In this document: positions 34,846-42,350 of the stretch, piece after piece | Numbering within the stretch: the first letter of the stretch is position 1 | Layout: every line of letters starts with the position of its first letter | DNA from: Agarilytica sp045430305 | GTDB lineage: Bacteria > Pseudomonadota > Gammaproteobacteria > Pseudomonadales > Cellvibrionaceae | NCBI GenBank assembly: GCA_045430305.1 | Contig: JAILXW010000001.1 | Span: 1,116,001 to 1,180,000, forward strand | Direction of reading: 5' to 3' | DNA length: 64,000 nucleotides | Translations under genes and position numbers: made by a program | The notes under the pieces: generated by a model | What the model was told of the DNA's origin: nothing | Databases searched by the model: none | What the model saw: the letters and a program-made list of their open reading frames with translations, nothing else

Positions 34846-36036
34846 CTAATCAGTGGCAGGATAGTTATCGCTGCGCTTTAACTCTCGCCACCATGTTGTA
34901 ATGAGTTCTCTTATAGATGGCACCTTGCGCCCCTGTTTTTGTAATTGGCGCCCCATTTTAAACAGCGTTGCATACTGCGCTATTAATGTTGCGTAGGCGG
35001 CAAACAAGCCAGTGCGACTGTCCCAGATATGCGTTTTTTCGCTACTGACACCGTTTATTTCTATCACTACAAATTCTTCACCACGCTGTAAGGACTCTAG
35101 GTCTTTAAATTTAATATCAAAACGACCGTAGTGAAAGTCAGGAAAATCCAGCGCAATAGCATCTATTGCCCGTTCCAAACCTTCATTGATCCATTTATTA
35201 CCGTTGCGAAAAATACTGCCCCTGCAGTGACTACCCGCAAAAGCAAGCGCAACTTCTTCCCCCGGCTTGGCAACATAGTGCAAACGCGCACTATTTTTTT
35301 CATAATATAACTCACGTAGCACACTTGCGCGCGGATCTTCAGCAATTAAGGTACGTAAATCTCGTTTACCATCACCCACCACTGTAGGTCGGTATTTTAA
35401 TGTTAATGATGTCACTCGCCCCAGATCATCACCGGGCATACGCTCGTAGAACACCCCAACTTCTGCCTGATAGGGCGCTAGTTTTTGCAGCATGTAATTC
35501 CGGTCGCGAGGAAATACCTTTAGGTAACTCTCGAGGTCTTGCTTGCAGCGCACTATTTTAACCCCCGCCCCCCGGCAACCCAGTTCCGGCTTTACAACAA
35601 AAGGCAGCTCTATACCTTGAGCTGCAGCTAGGGTTAAGTCATTTTCCACATGCTCACGTAAGGAATCATCACATTCTGTTAACAATTCTGTTTGCGGTGC
35701 TTGGCGCAGTAGGTAAGGTAAAATGTATTGCTTTGCATGATTACCGCCCTGCTCGAGAATGTCATATTTACTTTCTCCAACCATGCCACCCAATGGAATC
35801 GAAGGATTCACAACCATAGGTAAACCAAAGTTACGGTAACGAATGGATAGCAAGACCCAATAAAGCGCGACAGGCAAGTAAAATACCCATGCGGGCCAGA
35901 ATTCAAAATAGCTTATTGGCTTCTCGCGCAGATCCAGAGGCGGTAAGCCTTGGTTAATTTGCTTTTTATCCTGCTCTGCGTGGGGTTCTGCTGCTTCTTG
36001 CGCCACTGCATTTTCGTCTTCGATCACGTCTTCCAA
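34846..36036 (-). CDS. ATP-grasp protein with N-terminal membrane segment
   Basis: A 396-residue protein. After an acidic leader, one hydrophobic segment lies at about 50-70 (FWPAWVFYLPVALYWVLL), followed by an ATP-grasp domain: PFVVKPELGCRGAGV (about 160) resembles the ATP-binding loop and VVIEINGVSSE (about 325) supplies metal ligands. The family comprises carboxylate-amine and carboxylate-thiol ligases; substrates here are unknown. I chose the TTG at 36036 because AGGAG lies 7 nt upstream; the longer frame to 36129 would overlap the DedA gene by 74 nt. Its start follows the DedA stop by 19 nt, so the two are probably cotranscribed. Confidence 0.8.
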   Translation of the reverse strand: MEDVIEDENAVAQEAAEPHAEQDKKQINQGLPPLDLREKPISYFEFWPAWVFYLPVALYWVLLSIRYRNFGLPMVVNPSIPLGGMVGESKYDILEQGGNHAKQYILPYLLRQAPQTELLTECDDSLREHVENDLTLAAAQGIELPFVVKPELGCRGAGVKIVRCKQDLESYLKVFPRDRNYMLQKLAPYQAEVGVFYERMPGDDLGRVTSLTLKYRPTVVGDGKRDLRTLIAEDPRASVLRELYYEKNSARLHYVAKPGEEVALAFAGSHCRGSIFRNGNKWINEGLERAIDAIALDFPDFHYGRFDIKFKDLESLQRGEEFVVIEINGVSSEKTHIWDSRTGLFAAYATLIAQYATLFKMGRQLQKQGRKVPSIRELITTWWRELKRSDNYPATD

Positions 36037-36055
36037 AACTTCACTCCTGAACAAC

Positions 36056-36622
36056 TCAATGTTTAGATCGTTTGGCGTGCCTGTGCACCCAGAAATTATT
36101 AAATACAAACAGTAACAGCGCGAGGCCAATGAGCGACCATTTCCAATGACTGCCTTCTAAGAAGGTACTCGTACCCAATTGATAAACCAACGTAAAAACG
36201 ATGGCGATCCAAAATATACCCGCGCTTGCCATTGCGATAAAAAAGCGCCGGAAAGTAATTTTCCACAAACCACACAGTGTAAAACCGATAGTACGTAACC
36301 CGGGAATAAAACGGATAACGAAAATATTGGTCATGGTGCTGCGACGAAAACGTTTGCTAAGTGCCCGACTGTTCGGATTGGTGAGAATCCATTTTCGCAA
36401 TGGGCGCCATCGGTGCCCTAAACGCCCCAAATAGTACAAGGCTAAATCCCCTGAACAGATCCCAACAAATACTGCCAGTACAGCCCAACCGACGTCGAGT
36501 CGTGTATCAGCAGCCAATAGTGCACCAGAAATCAAAGCGGCATCTTCCCAAATCCAGGCAATGACGATAATCGCAAAAAACAGGAAAACTGGGTTATTCG
36601 AGAGTTCTAAAAGTGACTGCAC
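36056..36622 (-). CDS. DedA/VTT-family membrane protein
   Basis: A 188-residue inner membrane protein of the DedA family, with several hydrophobic segments and the family motifs LALYYLGRLGHRW (about 60-73) and the RFIPGLRTIGF segment (about 103-113). DedA proteins are associated with lipid-carrier (undecaprenyl phosphate) or phospholipid translocation and with membrane potential maintenance. It heads a run of genes on the minus strand, directly followed by the ATP-grasp gene. Confidence 0.85.
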   Translation of the reverse strand: MQSLLELSNNPVFLFFAIIVIAWIWEDAALISGALLAADTRLDVGWAVLAVFVGICSGDLALYYLGRLGHRWRPLRKWILTNPNSRALSKRFRRSTMTNIFVIRFIPGLRTIGFTLCGLWKITFRRFFIAMASAGIFWIAIVFTLVYQLGTSTFLEGSHWKWSLIGLALLLFVFNNFWVHRHAKRSKH

Positions 36623-36888
36623 GGGTTCTCACTGTTGGCCGGTGAAACACGCGACCTCATGGTTTATGAAGTATCGGACTATTATACCGGCACCAGGTTC
36701 AACGCCCACCATCACAAAACCACCCTCTTTCGAGAGTTTGGCGCCACGGACAATTTTTCGCACGGTTTAATGGTCGATTTCCTACAAGCTTTGAGGGGAA
36801 TCTCGCCTCCATAATAGGCCCTTGAGCGATTACTATAGTCGTCATCGAATGCGTCACAACGCAGGATTAAAAGGAAGGGGTTATCAAA

Positions 36889-36969
36889 ATGACAGGTATC
36901 GATATAGTTTTTGTTATGGCATTGGTCTTAGGGATTATGGTGCTTGGTACCACCAAAAGCGAAAAATAA
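36889..36969 (+). CDS. Candidate 26-residue membrane peptide
   Basis: A short frame of 26 codons encodes a hydrophobic peptide with the core IVFVMALVLGIMVLG and a charged TTKSEK tail, enough for one transmembrane helix with the tail outside it. GGAAGGGG 8 nt upstream of the ATG is among the purine-richest ribosome binding sites in the window. It sits alone between dedA and the sucD terminator, and the bidirectional terminator at 37057-37089 could end its transcript. I do not recognise the peptide. Confidence 0.4.
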   Translation: MTGIDIVFVMALVLGIMVLGTTKSEK

Positions 36970-37056
36970 TAGAGCTGTTAACCGAGGCTTCCTTAGAATC
37001 AGGCGCATTAGATAATCGGCCCCTCTATATTTTGTTTGTACGGGGAAGTGATCGGC

Positions 37057-37089
37057 AAAAAAAAAACCGCGGCAGATCCGCGGTTTTTT
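37057..37089. terminator. Bidirectional intrinsic terminator after sucD
   Basis: CCGCGG-CAGAT-CCGCGG is flanked by ten A residues on the left and six T residues on the right, so it works on both strands. It ends the TCA transcript on the minus strand, 20 nt past the sucD stop. Confidence 0.88.
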
Positions 37090-37109
37090 AGTGTTAAGCC
37101 AAGAAAAAA

Positions 37110-37982
37110 TTACCAACCAGTAATTTCTTTTAGACCCTTGCCGATATCTGCCAAGCTGCGAACAGTTTTCACACCCGCATCTTCTAATGCAGCAAATTTC
37201 TCATCTGCTGTACCTTTACCACCAGAGATAATTGCACCGGCGTGGCCCATACGTTTACCTGGAGGCGCAGTAACACCTGCAATGTAAGAAACAACAGGCT
37301 TAGTGACATTTTCTTTGATGAACGCAGCGGCTTCTTCTTCTGCAGTACCACCGATTTCACCAATCATCACAATCGCTTCAGTTTTGTCGTCTTCTTGGAA
37401 AAGCTTCAAGATATCAATGAAGTTAGAACCAGGAATTGGATCACCACCAATACCAACACAAGTAGATTGGCCATAACCGAAGTCAGTCGTTTGCTTCACT
37501 GCTTCGTAAGTCAAAGTACCGGAACGTGAAACGATGCCAACTTTACCAGGCAAGTGAATGTGACCAGGCATAATGCCAATTTTACATTCACCCGGAGTAA
37601 TCACACCCGGACAGTTAGGACCAACCAAACGCACGCCTAGTTCGTCACACTTCACTTTAGCGTCGAGCATATCCATGGTTGGAATGCCTTCAGTGATACA
37701 TACCACCAATTTCACGCCGCTGTTTGCCGCTTCTAAAATTGAGTCTTTACAAAATGGTGCTGGAACGAAAATAACGGAAGCATCGGCTCCTGTTTCTGCA
37801 ACCGCTTCAGCCATTGTGTTAAATACAGGAAGGTCTAAATGCTTTTGGCCACCTTTGCCCGGTGTAACACCACCGACCATTTTTGTACCGTACTCAATCG
37901 CTTGTTGCGAATGGAAGGTACCTTGAGAACCAGTAAAACCCTGACAGAGAACTTTTGTATCTTTATTAATTAATACACTCAT
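37110..37982 (-). CDS. sucD: Succinyl-CoA synthetase alpha subunit
   Basis: A 290-residue alpha subunit. It begins with a CoA-binding Rossmann domain (GFTGSQGTFHS, about 17-27) and has the phosphohistidine loop GHAGAI near residue 246. With SucC it converts succinyl-CoA to succinate with formation of ATP or GTP. It follows sucC by 3 nt and is the last gene of the TCA block, before the terminator at 37057-37089. Confidence 0.97.
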   Translation of the reverse strand: MSVLINKDTKVLCQGFTGSQGTFHSQQAIEYGTKMVGGVTPGKGGQKHLDLPVFNTMAEAVAETGADASVIFVPAPFCKDSILEAANSGVKLVVCITEGIPTMDMLDAKVKCDELGVRLVGPNCPGVITPGECKIGIMPGHIHLPGKVGIVSRSGTLTYEAVKQTTDFGYGQSTCVGIGGDPIPGSNFIDILKLFQEDDKTEAIVMIGEIGGTAEEEAAAFIKENVTKPVVSYIAGVTAPPGKRMGHAGAIISGGKGTADEKFAALEDAGVKTVRSLADIGKGLKEITGW

Positions 37983-37985
37983 CGA

Positions 37986-39149
37986 TTAATTCCCCGCTGC
38001 CTTAACTACTTGTTCTGCTGCGTCGGTTAAGCTCGTTGCAGCGATAATGTTTAATCCGCTATCGGCCAAAACTTTCGCGCCCAATTCAGCGTTGTTACCT
38101 TCTAGGCGCACAACCACGGGTACTTTTACGCCAACTTCTTCAACCGCACCAATAACACCTTCTGCAATCAAATCACAACGAACAATACCGCCGAAGATAT
38201 TAATTAATACCGCTGAAACAGCGTCATCAGAAAGGATGATTTTAAATGCTTCGATCACGCGCTCTTTTGTCGCACCGCCACCAACGTCTAGGAAGTTAGC
38301 TGGTTTACCGCCGTGCAATTTCACGATGTCCATAGTACCCATCGCAAGGCCAGCACCGTTTACCATGCAGCCGATATTACCTTCTAGAGCAACGTAGTTA
38401 AGCTCCCACTTTGCCGCATGAGCTTCGCGCTCGTCTTCTTGTGAAGGGTCGTGCATTTCTTTCAATGCAGGCTGACGATAAATCGCGTTACCATCGATAT
38501 TTATTTTAGCGTCTAGGCAATGAAGGTCGCCCTCTTCTGTGATCACAAGCGGGTTAATTTCAAGAAGCGCTAAATCTTTCTCTTGGAACATTTTGGCTAG
38601 ACCAAGGAAGATTTGAGTGAATTGTTTTACTTGCTTACCTTCTAGACCAAGCTTGAACGCGATCTCGCGTGCTTGGTAAGGTTGAGCACCGCAAAGCGGA
38701 TCAATTTCAGCTCTAAGAATTTTTTCTGGCGTTTCTTCTGCCACTTTTTCGATTTCTACACCGCCTTCAGTCGATGCCATGAAAACGATGCGACGGCTCG
38801 AACGATCTACGACTGCGCCTAGATACAGTTCTTTTGCAATGGCCGTTAGAGACTCAACCAAAATACGACTAACAGGCTGGCCATTTTCATCTGTTTGGTA
38901 GGTAACAAGATTATTCCCCAACCACTTCTTAGCGAACTCTTCAATTTCAGCTTTGGAAGAAACAAGCTTCACACCGCCCGCTTTACCGCGACCACCGGCG
39001 TGTACCTGGGCTTTAACCACCCACTTATCGCCTTCGATAGTATCTGCCGCTGCTGCAGCCTCTGCAGGTGTTTCAGCAGCAACCCCGGTCGACACTGGCA
39101 AACCGTATTCACGGAACAATTGTTTGCCCTGATATTCGTGTAAATTCAT
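37986..39149 (-). CDS. sucC: Succinyl-CoA synthetase beta subunit
   Basis: A 387-residue beta subunit with an N-terminal ATP-grasp domain (starting MNLHEYQGK, with KAQVHAGGRGKAGGV near 46) and a C-terminal ligase domain (NGAGLAMGTMD near 250, LDVGGGA near 275). It pairs with SucD. A 14-bp palindrome lies 37 nt upstream of its ATG. Confidence 0.97.
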   Translation of the reverse strand: MNLHEYQGKQLFREYGLPVSTGVAAETPAEAAAAADTIEGDKWVVKAQVHAGGRGKAGGVKLVSSKAEIEEFAKKWLGNNLVTYQTDENGQPVSRILVESLTAIAKELYLGAVVDRSSRRIVFMASTEGGVEIEKVAEETPEKILRAEIDPLCGAQPYQAREIAFKLGLEGKQVKQFTQIFLGLAKMFQEKDLALLEINPLVITEEGDLHCLDAKINIDGNAIYRQPALKEMHDPSQEDEREAHAAKWELNYVALEGNIGCMVNGAGLAMGTMDIVKLHGGKPANFLDVGGGATKERVIEAFKIILSDDAVSAVLINIFGGIVRCDLIAEGVIGAVEEVGVKVPVVVRLEGNNAELGAKVLADSGLNIIAATSLTDAAEQVVKAAGN

Positions 39150-39185
39150 AGATATTTACCGTTAAGAGAATTTTATAATCTTGCG

Positions 39186-39199
39186 GCGTTCGCGAACGC
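39186..39199. promoter_or_regulatory. Palindrome before sucC
   Basis: GCGTTCGCGAACGC is a perfect 14-bp palindrome 37-50 nt upstream of the sucC ATG, in the 204-nt lpd-sucC gap. It could be an operator or an RNA hairpin; nothing else decides. Confidence 0.4.
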
Positions 39200-39324
39200 G
39201 TGCGCCAAACCCTAATGCATCAACATCTCACCGCCGTTGCTTTTCTAGCAACTTTACGTCTGCACCTAGTGCGATGACATGCCAATATTCGATTGCTCGA
39301 ATGCTTTTAACAATTGTAAAACGA

Positions 39325-39339
39325 GCGGGAAATTCCCGC
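39325..39339 (-). terminator. Possible weak terminator or hairpin after lpd
   Basis: GCGGGAA and TTCCCGC form a 7-bp stem around one base and are followed on the minus strand by a short TTTT after TCG. It lies 15 nt past the lpd stop and may cause partial termination or protect the mRNA 3' end before sucC. Confidence 0.45.
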
Positions 39340-39353
39340 CCACAAATCGATGT

Positions 39354-40808
39354 TTATTTACGCTTCTTTTTGTTCGGAATGTGAATTGCGTGCCCTGCAA
39401 CTGCTAAAGCAGCTTCGTGCACAGCTTCCGAAAGCGTTGGGTGCCCGAATACGGTCATGCCGATATCTTCCGCACTGGAACCAAACTCCATCGCAATAGC
39501 CACTTGCTGAACCAGGTCAGCCGCACTTGGCCCAACAATGTGGCAACCAAGAATACGATCCGTCTCGGCATGAGCGATCATTTTCACCATTCCGTCTTTT
39601 TCATTGGCAGCCAAAGCTCGGCCACTCGCCAAAAACGGGAAAATACCTACATTATACGGTTCGCCATCTGCTTTAATTTGTTCTTCAGTGCGGCCAACGG
39701 CAGCGATTTCTGGGTGTGTATAAATCACGTTTGGAATGATGTCGTAATTCATCACAGTCTTTTGACCTGCAATACGCTCGGCAACCATCACACCTTCTTC
39801 AGAACCTTTGTGCGCAAGCATTGGGCCACGCACTACGTCACCAATGGCGTATACGCCGGGTGCACTGGTGGAACACAAGTCGTTCACATATATAGAACCG
39901 CGCTCATCAAGCTTGACACCACTGTCTTCTGAGAGCAGATCGTCGGTGAATGGGCGGCGACCCACACAAACAATGAGCTTGTCGAAAGTTTCTGTGGCTT
40001 CGTTTCCGTCTTTATCGGAATAAGTCACGACAACTTCTTTTTTCTTGCCTGAACCTTTAACTTCTGAGCCGGTTACACGGCAACCCAGGCGAATATCCAA
40101 GCCTTGCTTCTTAAAGATTTTTTGTGAGTCTTTAGCAATTTGTTGGTCCATCATCGCGAGGAAAGTATCCATCGCTTCGAGCAATACGGCTTTAGAACCT
40201 AAACGACTCCAAACACTACTGAGTTCCAAACCAATAACACCAGCACCAATAACACCTAAACGTTTAGGTACTTCTTGAAATTCCAAAGCGCCAGTAGAAT
40301 CGACAATGGTTTCACCATCAACCGGAGCGACCGGAATATCGACTGGAATAGAGCCCGAGGCAAGAATGACGTTTTCTGCTTCGTAGACGCTTTCTTTACC
40401 TTTAAAGTCAGTCACTTGTACTTTTTTATTGGCAAGTAATTTACCCGCACCGAAAAGTGATGTGACTTTGTTTGCTTTGAACAAGCCGTCGATACCACCC
40501 GTTAATTGCTTAACAATAGATTCTTTACGTTGAATCATCGAGGGCACATTGATCTCTACTTTTCCGGTTGAAATACCGTGAATATCGAAATCTGCTTTGG
40601 CTTCGTGATATTTGTGAGAACTATCAAGTAGCGCTTTAGAAGGAATACAACCAACGTTCAGACAGGTTCCGCCGTTTACACCTTTGCCTTCGGCGTTTTT
40701 CCATTTTTCTACACAGGCGGTTTTTAACCCTAATTGAGCACAACGAATCGCTGCGACATAACCCGCAGGACCTGACCCAATTACGATCACATCAAATTTA
40801 CTAGACAT
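39354..40808 (-). CDS. lpd: Dihydrolipoyl dehydrogenase (E3)
   Basis: A 484-residue flavoprotein disulfide reductase with FAD-binding GSGPAGYVAAI, redox-active GGTCLNVGCIPSK, NAD-binding GAGVIGLELSSVW, and a C-terminal GHPTLSEAVHEA dyad. It reoxidises the lipoyl groups of SucB in the 2-oxoglutarate dehydrogenase complex. The sucB-lpd-sucC order is that of pseudomonads. It starts 177 nt after the sucB stop, across the hairpin at 40926-40949. Confidence 0.96.
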   Translation of the reverse strand: MSSKFDVIVIGSGPAGYVAAIRCAQLGLKTACVEKWKNAEGKGVNGGTCLNVGCIPSKALLDSSHKYHEAKADFDIHGISTGKVEINVPSMIQRKESIVKQLTGGIDGLFKANKVTSLFGAGKLLANKKVQVTDFKGKESVYEAENVILASGSIPVDIPVAPVDGETIVDSTGALEFQEVPKRLGVIGAGVIGLELSSVWSRLGSKAVLLEAMDTFLAMMDQQIAKDSQKIFKKQGLDIRLGCRVTGSEVKGSGKKKEVVVTYSDKDGNEATETFDKLIVCVGRRPFTDDLLSEDSGVKLDERGSIYVNDLCSTSAPGVYAIGDVVRGPMLAHKGSEEGVMVAERIAGQKTVMNYDIIPNVIYTHPEIAAVGRTEEQIKADGEPYNVGIFPFLASGRALAANEKDGMVKMIAHAETDRILGCHIVGPSAADLVQQVAIAMEFGSSAEDIGMTVFGHPTLSEAVHEAALAVAGHAIHIPNKKKRK

Positions 40809-40925
40809 AAAGTATCCCCAAAAAGGTTGAATCTAAATGTGCGAGCCCTGACTTTAAACGTAAACAGGGGCCGCAATCTTGCTCGCTACTGGGATATTCG
40901 AATTAGTATGAATAGCGAGGTTTTT

Positions 40926-40949
40926 GTAGTTAACATGAGCGTTAACTAC
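40926..40949. promoter_or_regulatory. Inverted repeat between sucB and lpd
   Basis: GTAGTTAAC and GTTAACTAC are perfect 9-bp arms around a 6-nt loop. On the minus strand A residues follow, so it is not an intrinsic terminator for sucB. It may be a regulatory hairpin or a protein-binding dyad that separates lpd expression from sucAB. Confidence 0.45.
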
Positions 40950-40985
40950 GCCGAATTTTCTAGCCAAAGCGCATTTAACTAGCGT

Positions 40986-42206
40986 TTATAGCTCAAGTAA
41001 AATTCTCGCTGGATCTTCGATCATGTCTTTAATCGCCACCAAGAACTGTACTGCCGCCTTACCATCAATGATGCGATGATCATAAGACAATGCAAGATAC
41101 ATCATGGGAAGTATTTTCACTTCACCATTTACCGCCATAGGACGCTCTTGGATTTTGTGCATGCCCAAAATTGCCGACTGAGGCGGATTCAAAATTGGCG
41201 TCGACATCAAAGAACCGAACACACCACCATTAGTGAGGGTAAAGGTACCACCAGTCATTTCATCGATGCCTAGTTTACCATCTCGTGCACGCAGTCCGAA
41301 GTCTCGGATGCCATTTTCAATGTCTGCAAGACTCTTATTCTCGGTGTTACGTAATACAGGTACTACAAGACCTTTTTCCGTAGACACAGCTACACCCACA
41401 TCTTGATACCCGTGGTAAACAATGTCGTTGCCATCAATCGATGCGTTTACCTCAGGGAAGCGACGTAGCGCTTCTACCGCAGCTTTCACGAAAAAGCCCA
41501 TAAAGCCAAGGCGTGTGCCGTTGTGTGTTTTTTCAAATTGATCTTTGTATTGCTTGCGCAGCTTCATCACTGGCGCCATGTTAACTTCGTTAAACGTGGT
41601 CAACATCGCTGTACTGCTAGTGACATCGAGCAAACGTTCTGCAATACGCGCACGCATGCGTGTCATCGGTACACGCTTTTCTACTCGATCACCTACGGGC
41701 ATCTCAACACCACTCGCCGCGGTTGCAGCTGCTGATGGTGCGGGTGCTGGCGCAGCGGCTGGTACCACTGGTGCCGCGGCAGGTTTTTCAAACTTGGCAA
41801 CATCTTCTTTGGTGATACGGCCGTCTTTACCGGTACCTTTCACTTGAGAAAGATCAACGCCACGCTCTTGCGCAAGCTTTTTCGCGGCGGGCGCGGCGAT
41901 CACTTCACCAGAAGCTGGGGCTGCTTCTGCGGGTGCGCTTTCAGCCGCTGGCGCTGCAGAGCCACCTGCACCTTCGTTGAAGGTTGCAATAACTTCATTG
42001 CTAAGCACGGTATCACCTTCGCCTTTAGCAATGTCGGCAAGTGCGCCATCGGCAGGGGCAACTACCTCTAACACGACTTTGTCGGTTTCAATATCAACCA
42101 ACAGTTCGTCACGCGATACTGCTTCACCTGGTTGCTTATGCCAGGTTGCGATGCTGCCGTCTTGAACAGATTCGGGAAAGGTCGGAGCTTTGATTTCTAT
42201 GGTCAT
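40986..42206 (-). CDS. sucB: 2-oxoglutarate dehydrogenase E2, dihydrolipoyl succinyltransferase
   Basis: A 406-residue E2 with one lipoyl domain (lipoyl Lys in ETDKVVLE, about 43), an Ala/Pro-rich linker, an E3-binding domain (about 107-143), a second Ala/Pro linker, and the catalytic domain with the DHRIIDG motif near the C terminus. It transfers succinyl groups to CoA. I place the start at the ATG 42206 (MTIEIKAP), as in pseudomonads; a TTG two codons upstream also lies close to AGGA. The sequence is less conserved in the linkers, as usual. Confidence 0.95.
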   Translation of the reverse strand: MTIEIKAPTFPESVQDGSIATWHKQPGEAVSRDELLVDIETDKVVLEVVAPADGALADIAKGEGDTVLSNEVIATFNEGAGGSAAPAAESAPAEAAPASGEVIAAPAAKKLAQERGVDLSQVKGTGKDGRITKEDVAKFEKPAAAPVVPAAAPAPAPSAAATAASGVEMPVGDRVEKRVPMTRMRARIAERLLDVTSSTAMLTTFNEVNMAPVMKLRKQYKDQFEKTHNGTRLGFMGFFVKAAVEALRRFPEVNASIDGNDIVYHGYQDVGVAVSTEKGLVVPVLRNTENKSLADIENGIRDFGLRARDGKLGIDEMTGGTFTLTNGGVFGSLMSTPILNPPQSAILGMHKIQERPMAVNGEVKILPMMYLALSYDHRIIDGKAAVQFLVAIKDMIEDPARILLEL

Positions 42207-42350
42207 TTCCAATGTTGTCCTTTGGTCTTAAGGCTCTATTTAAATTACTTACCAATTAAATTATTTAACAACTGCTTTACTAAATTAATCACTATTTTAG
42301 AAGCACGAATGTTTGAGTACACACTCGTATTTCGTAAATATTTGCCTCAC

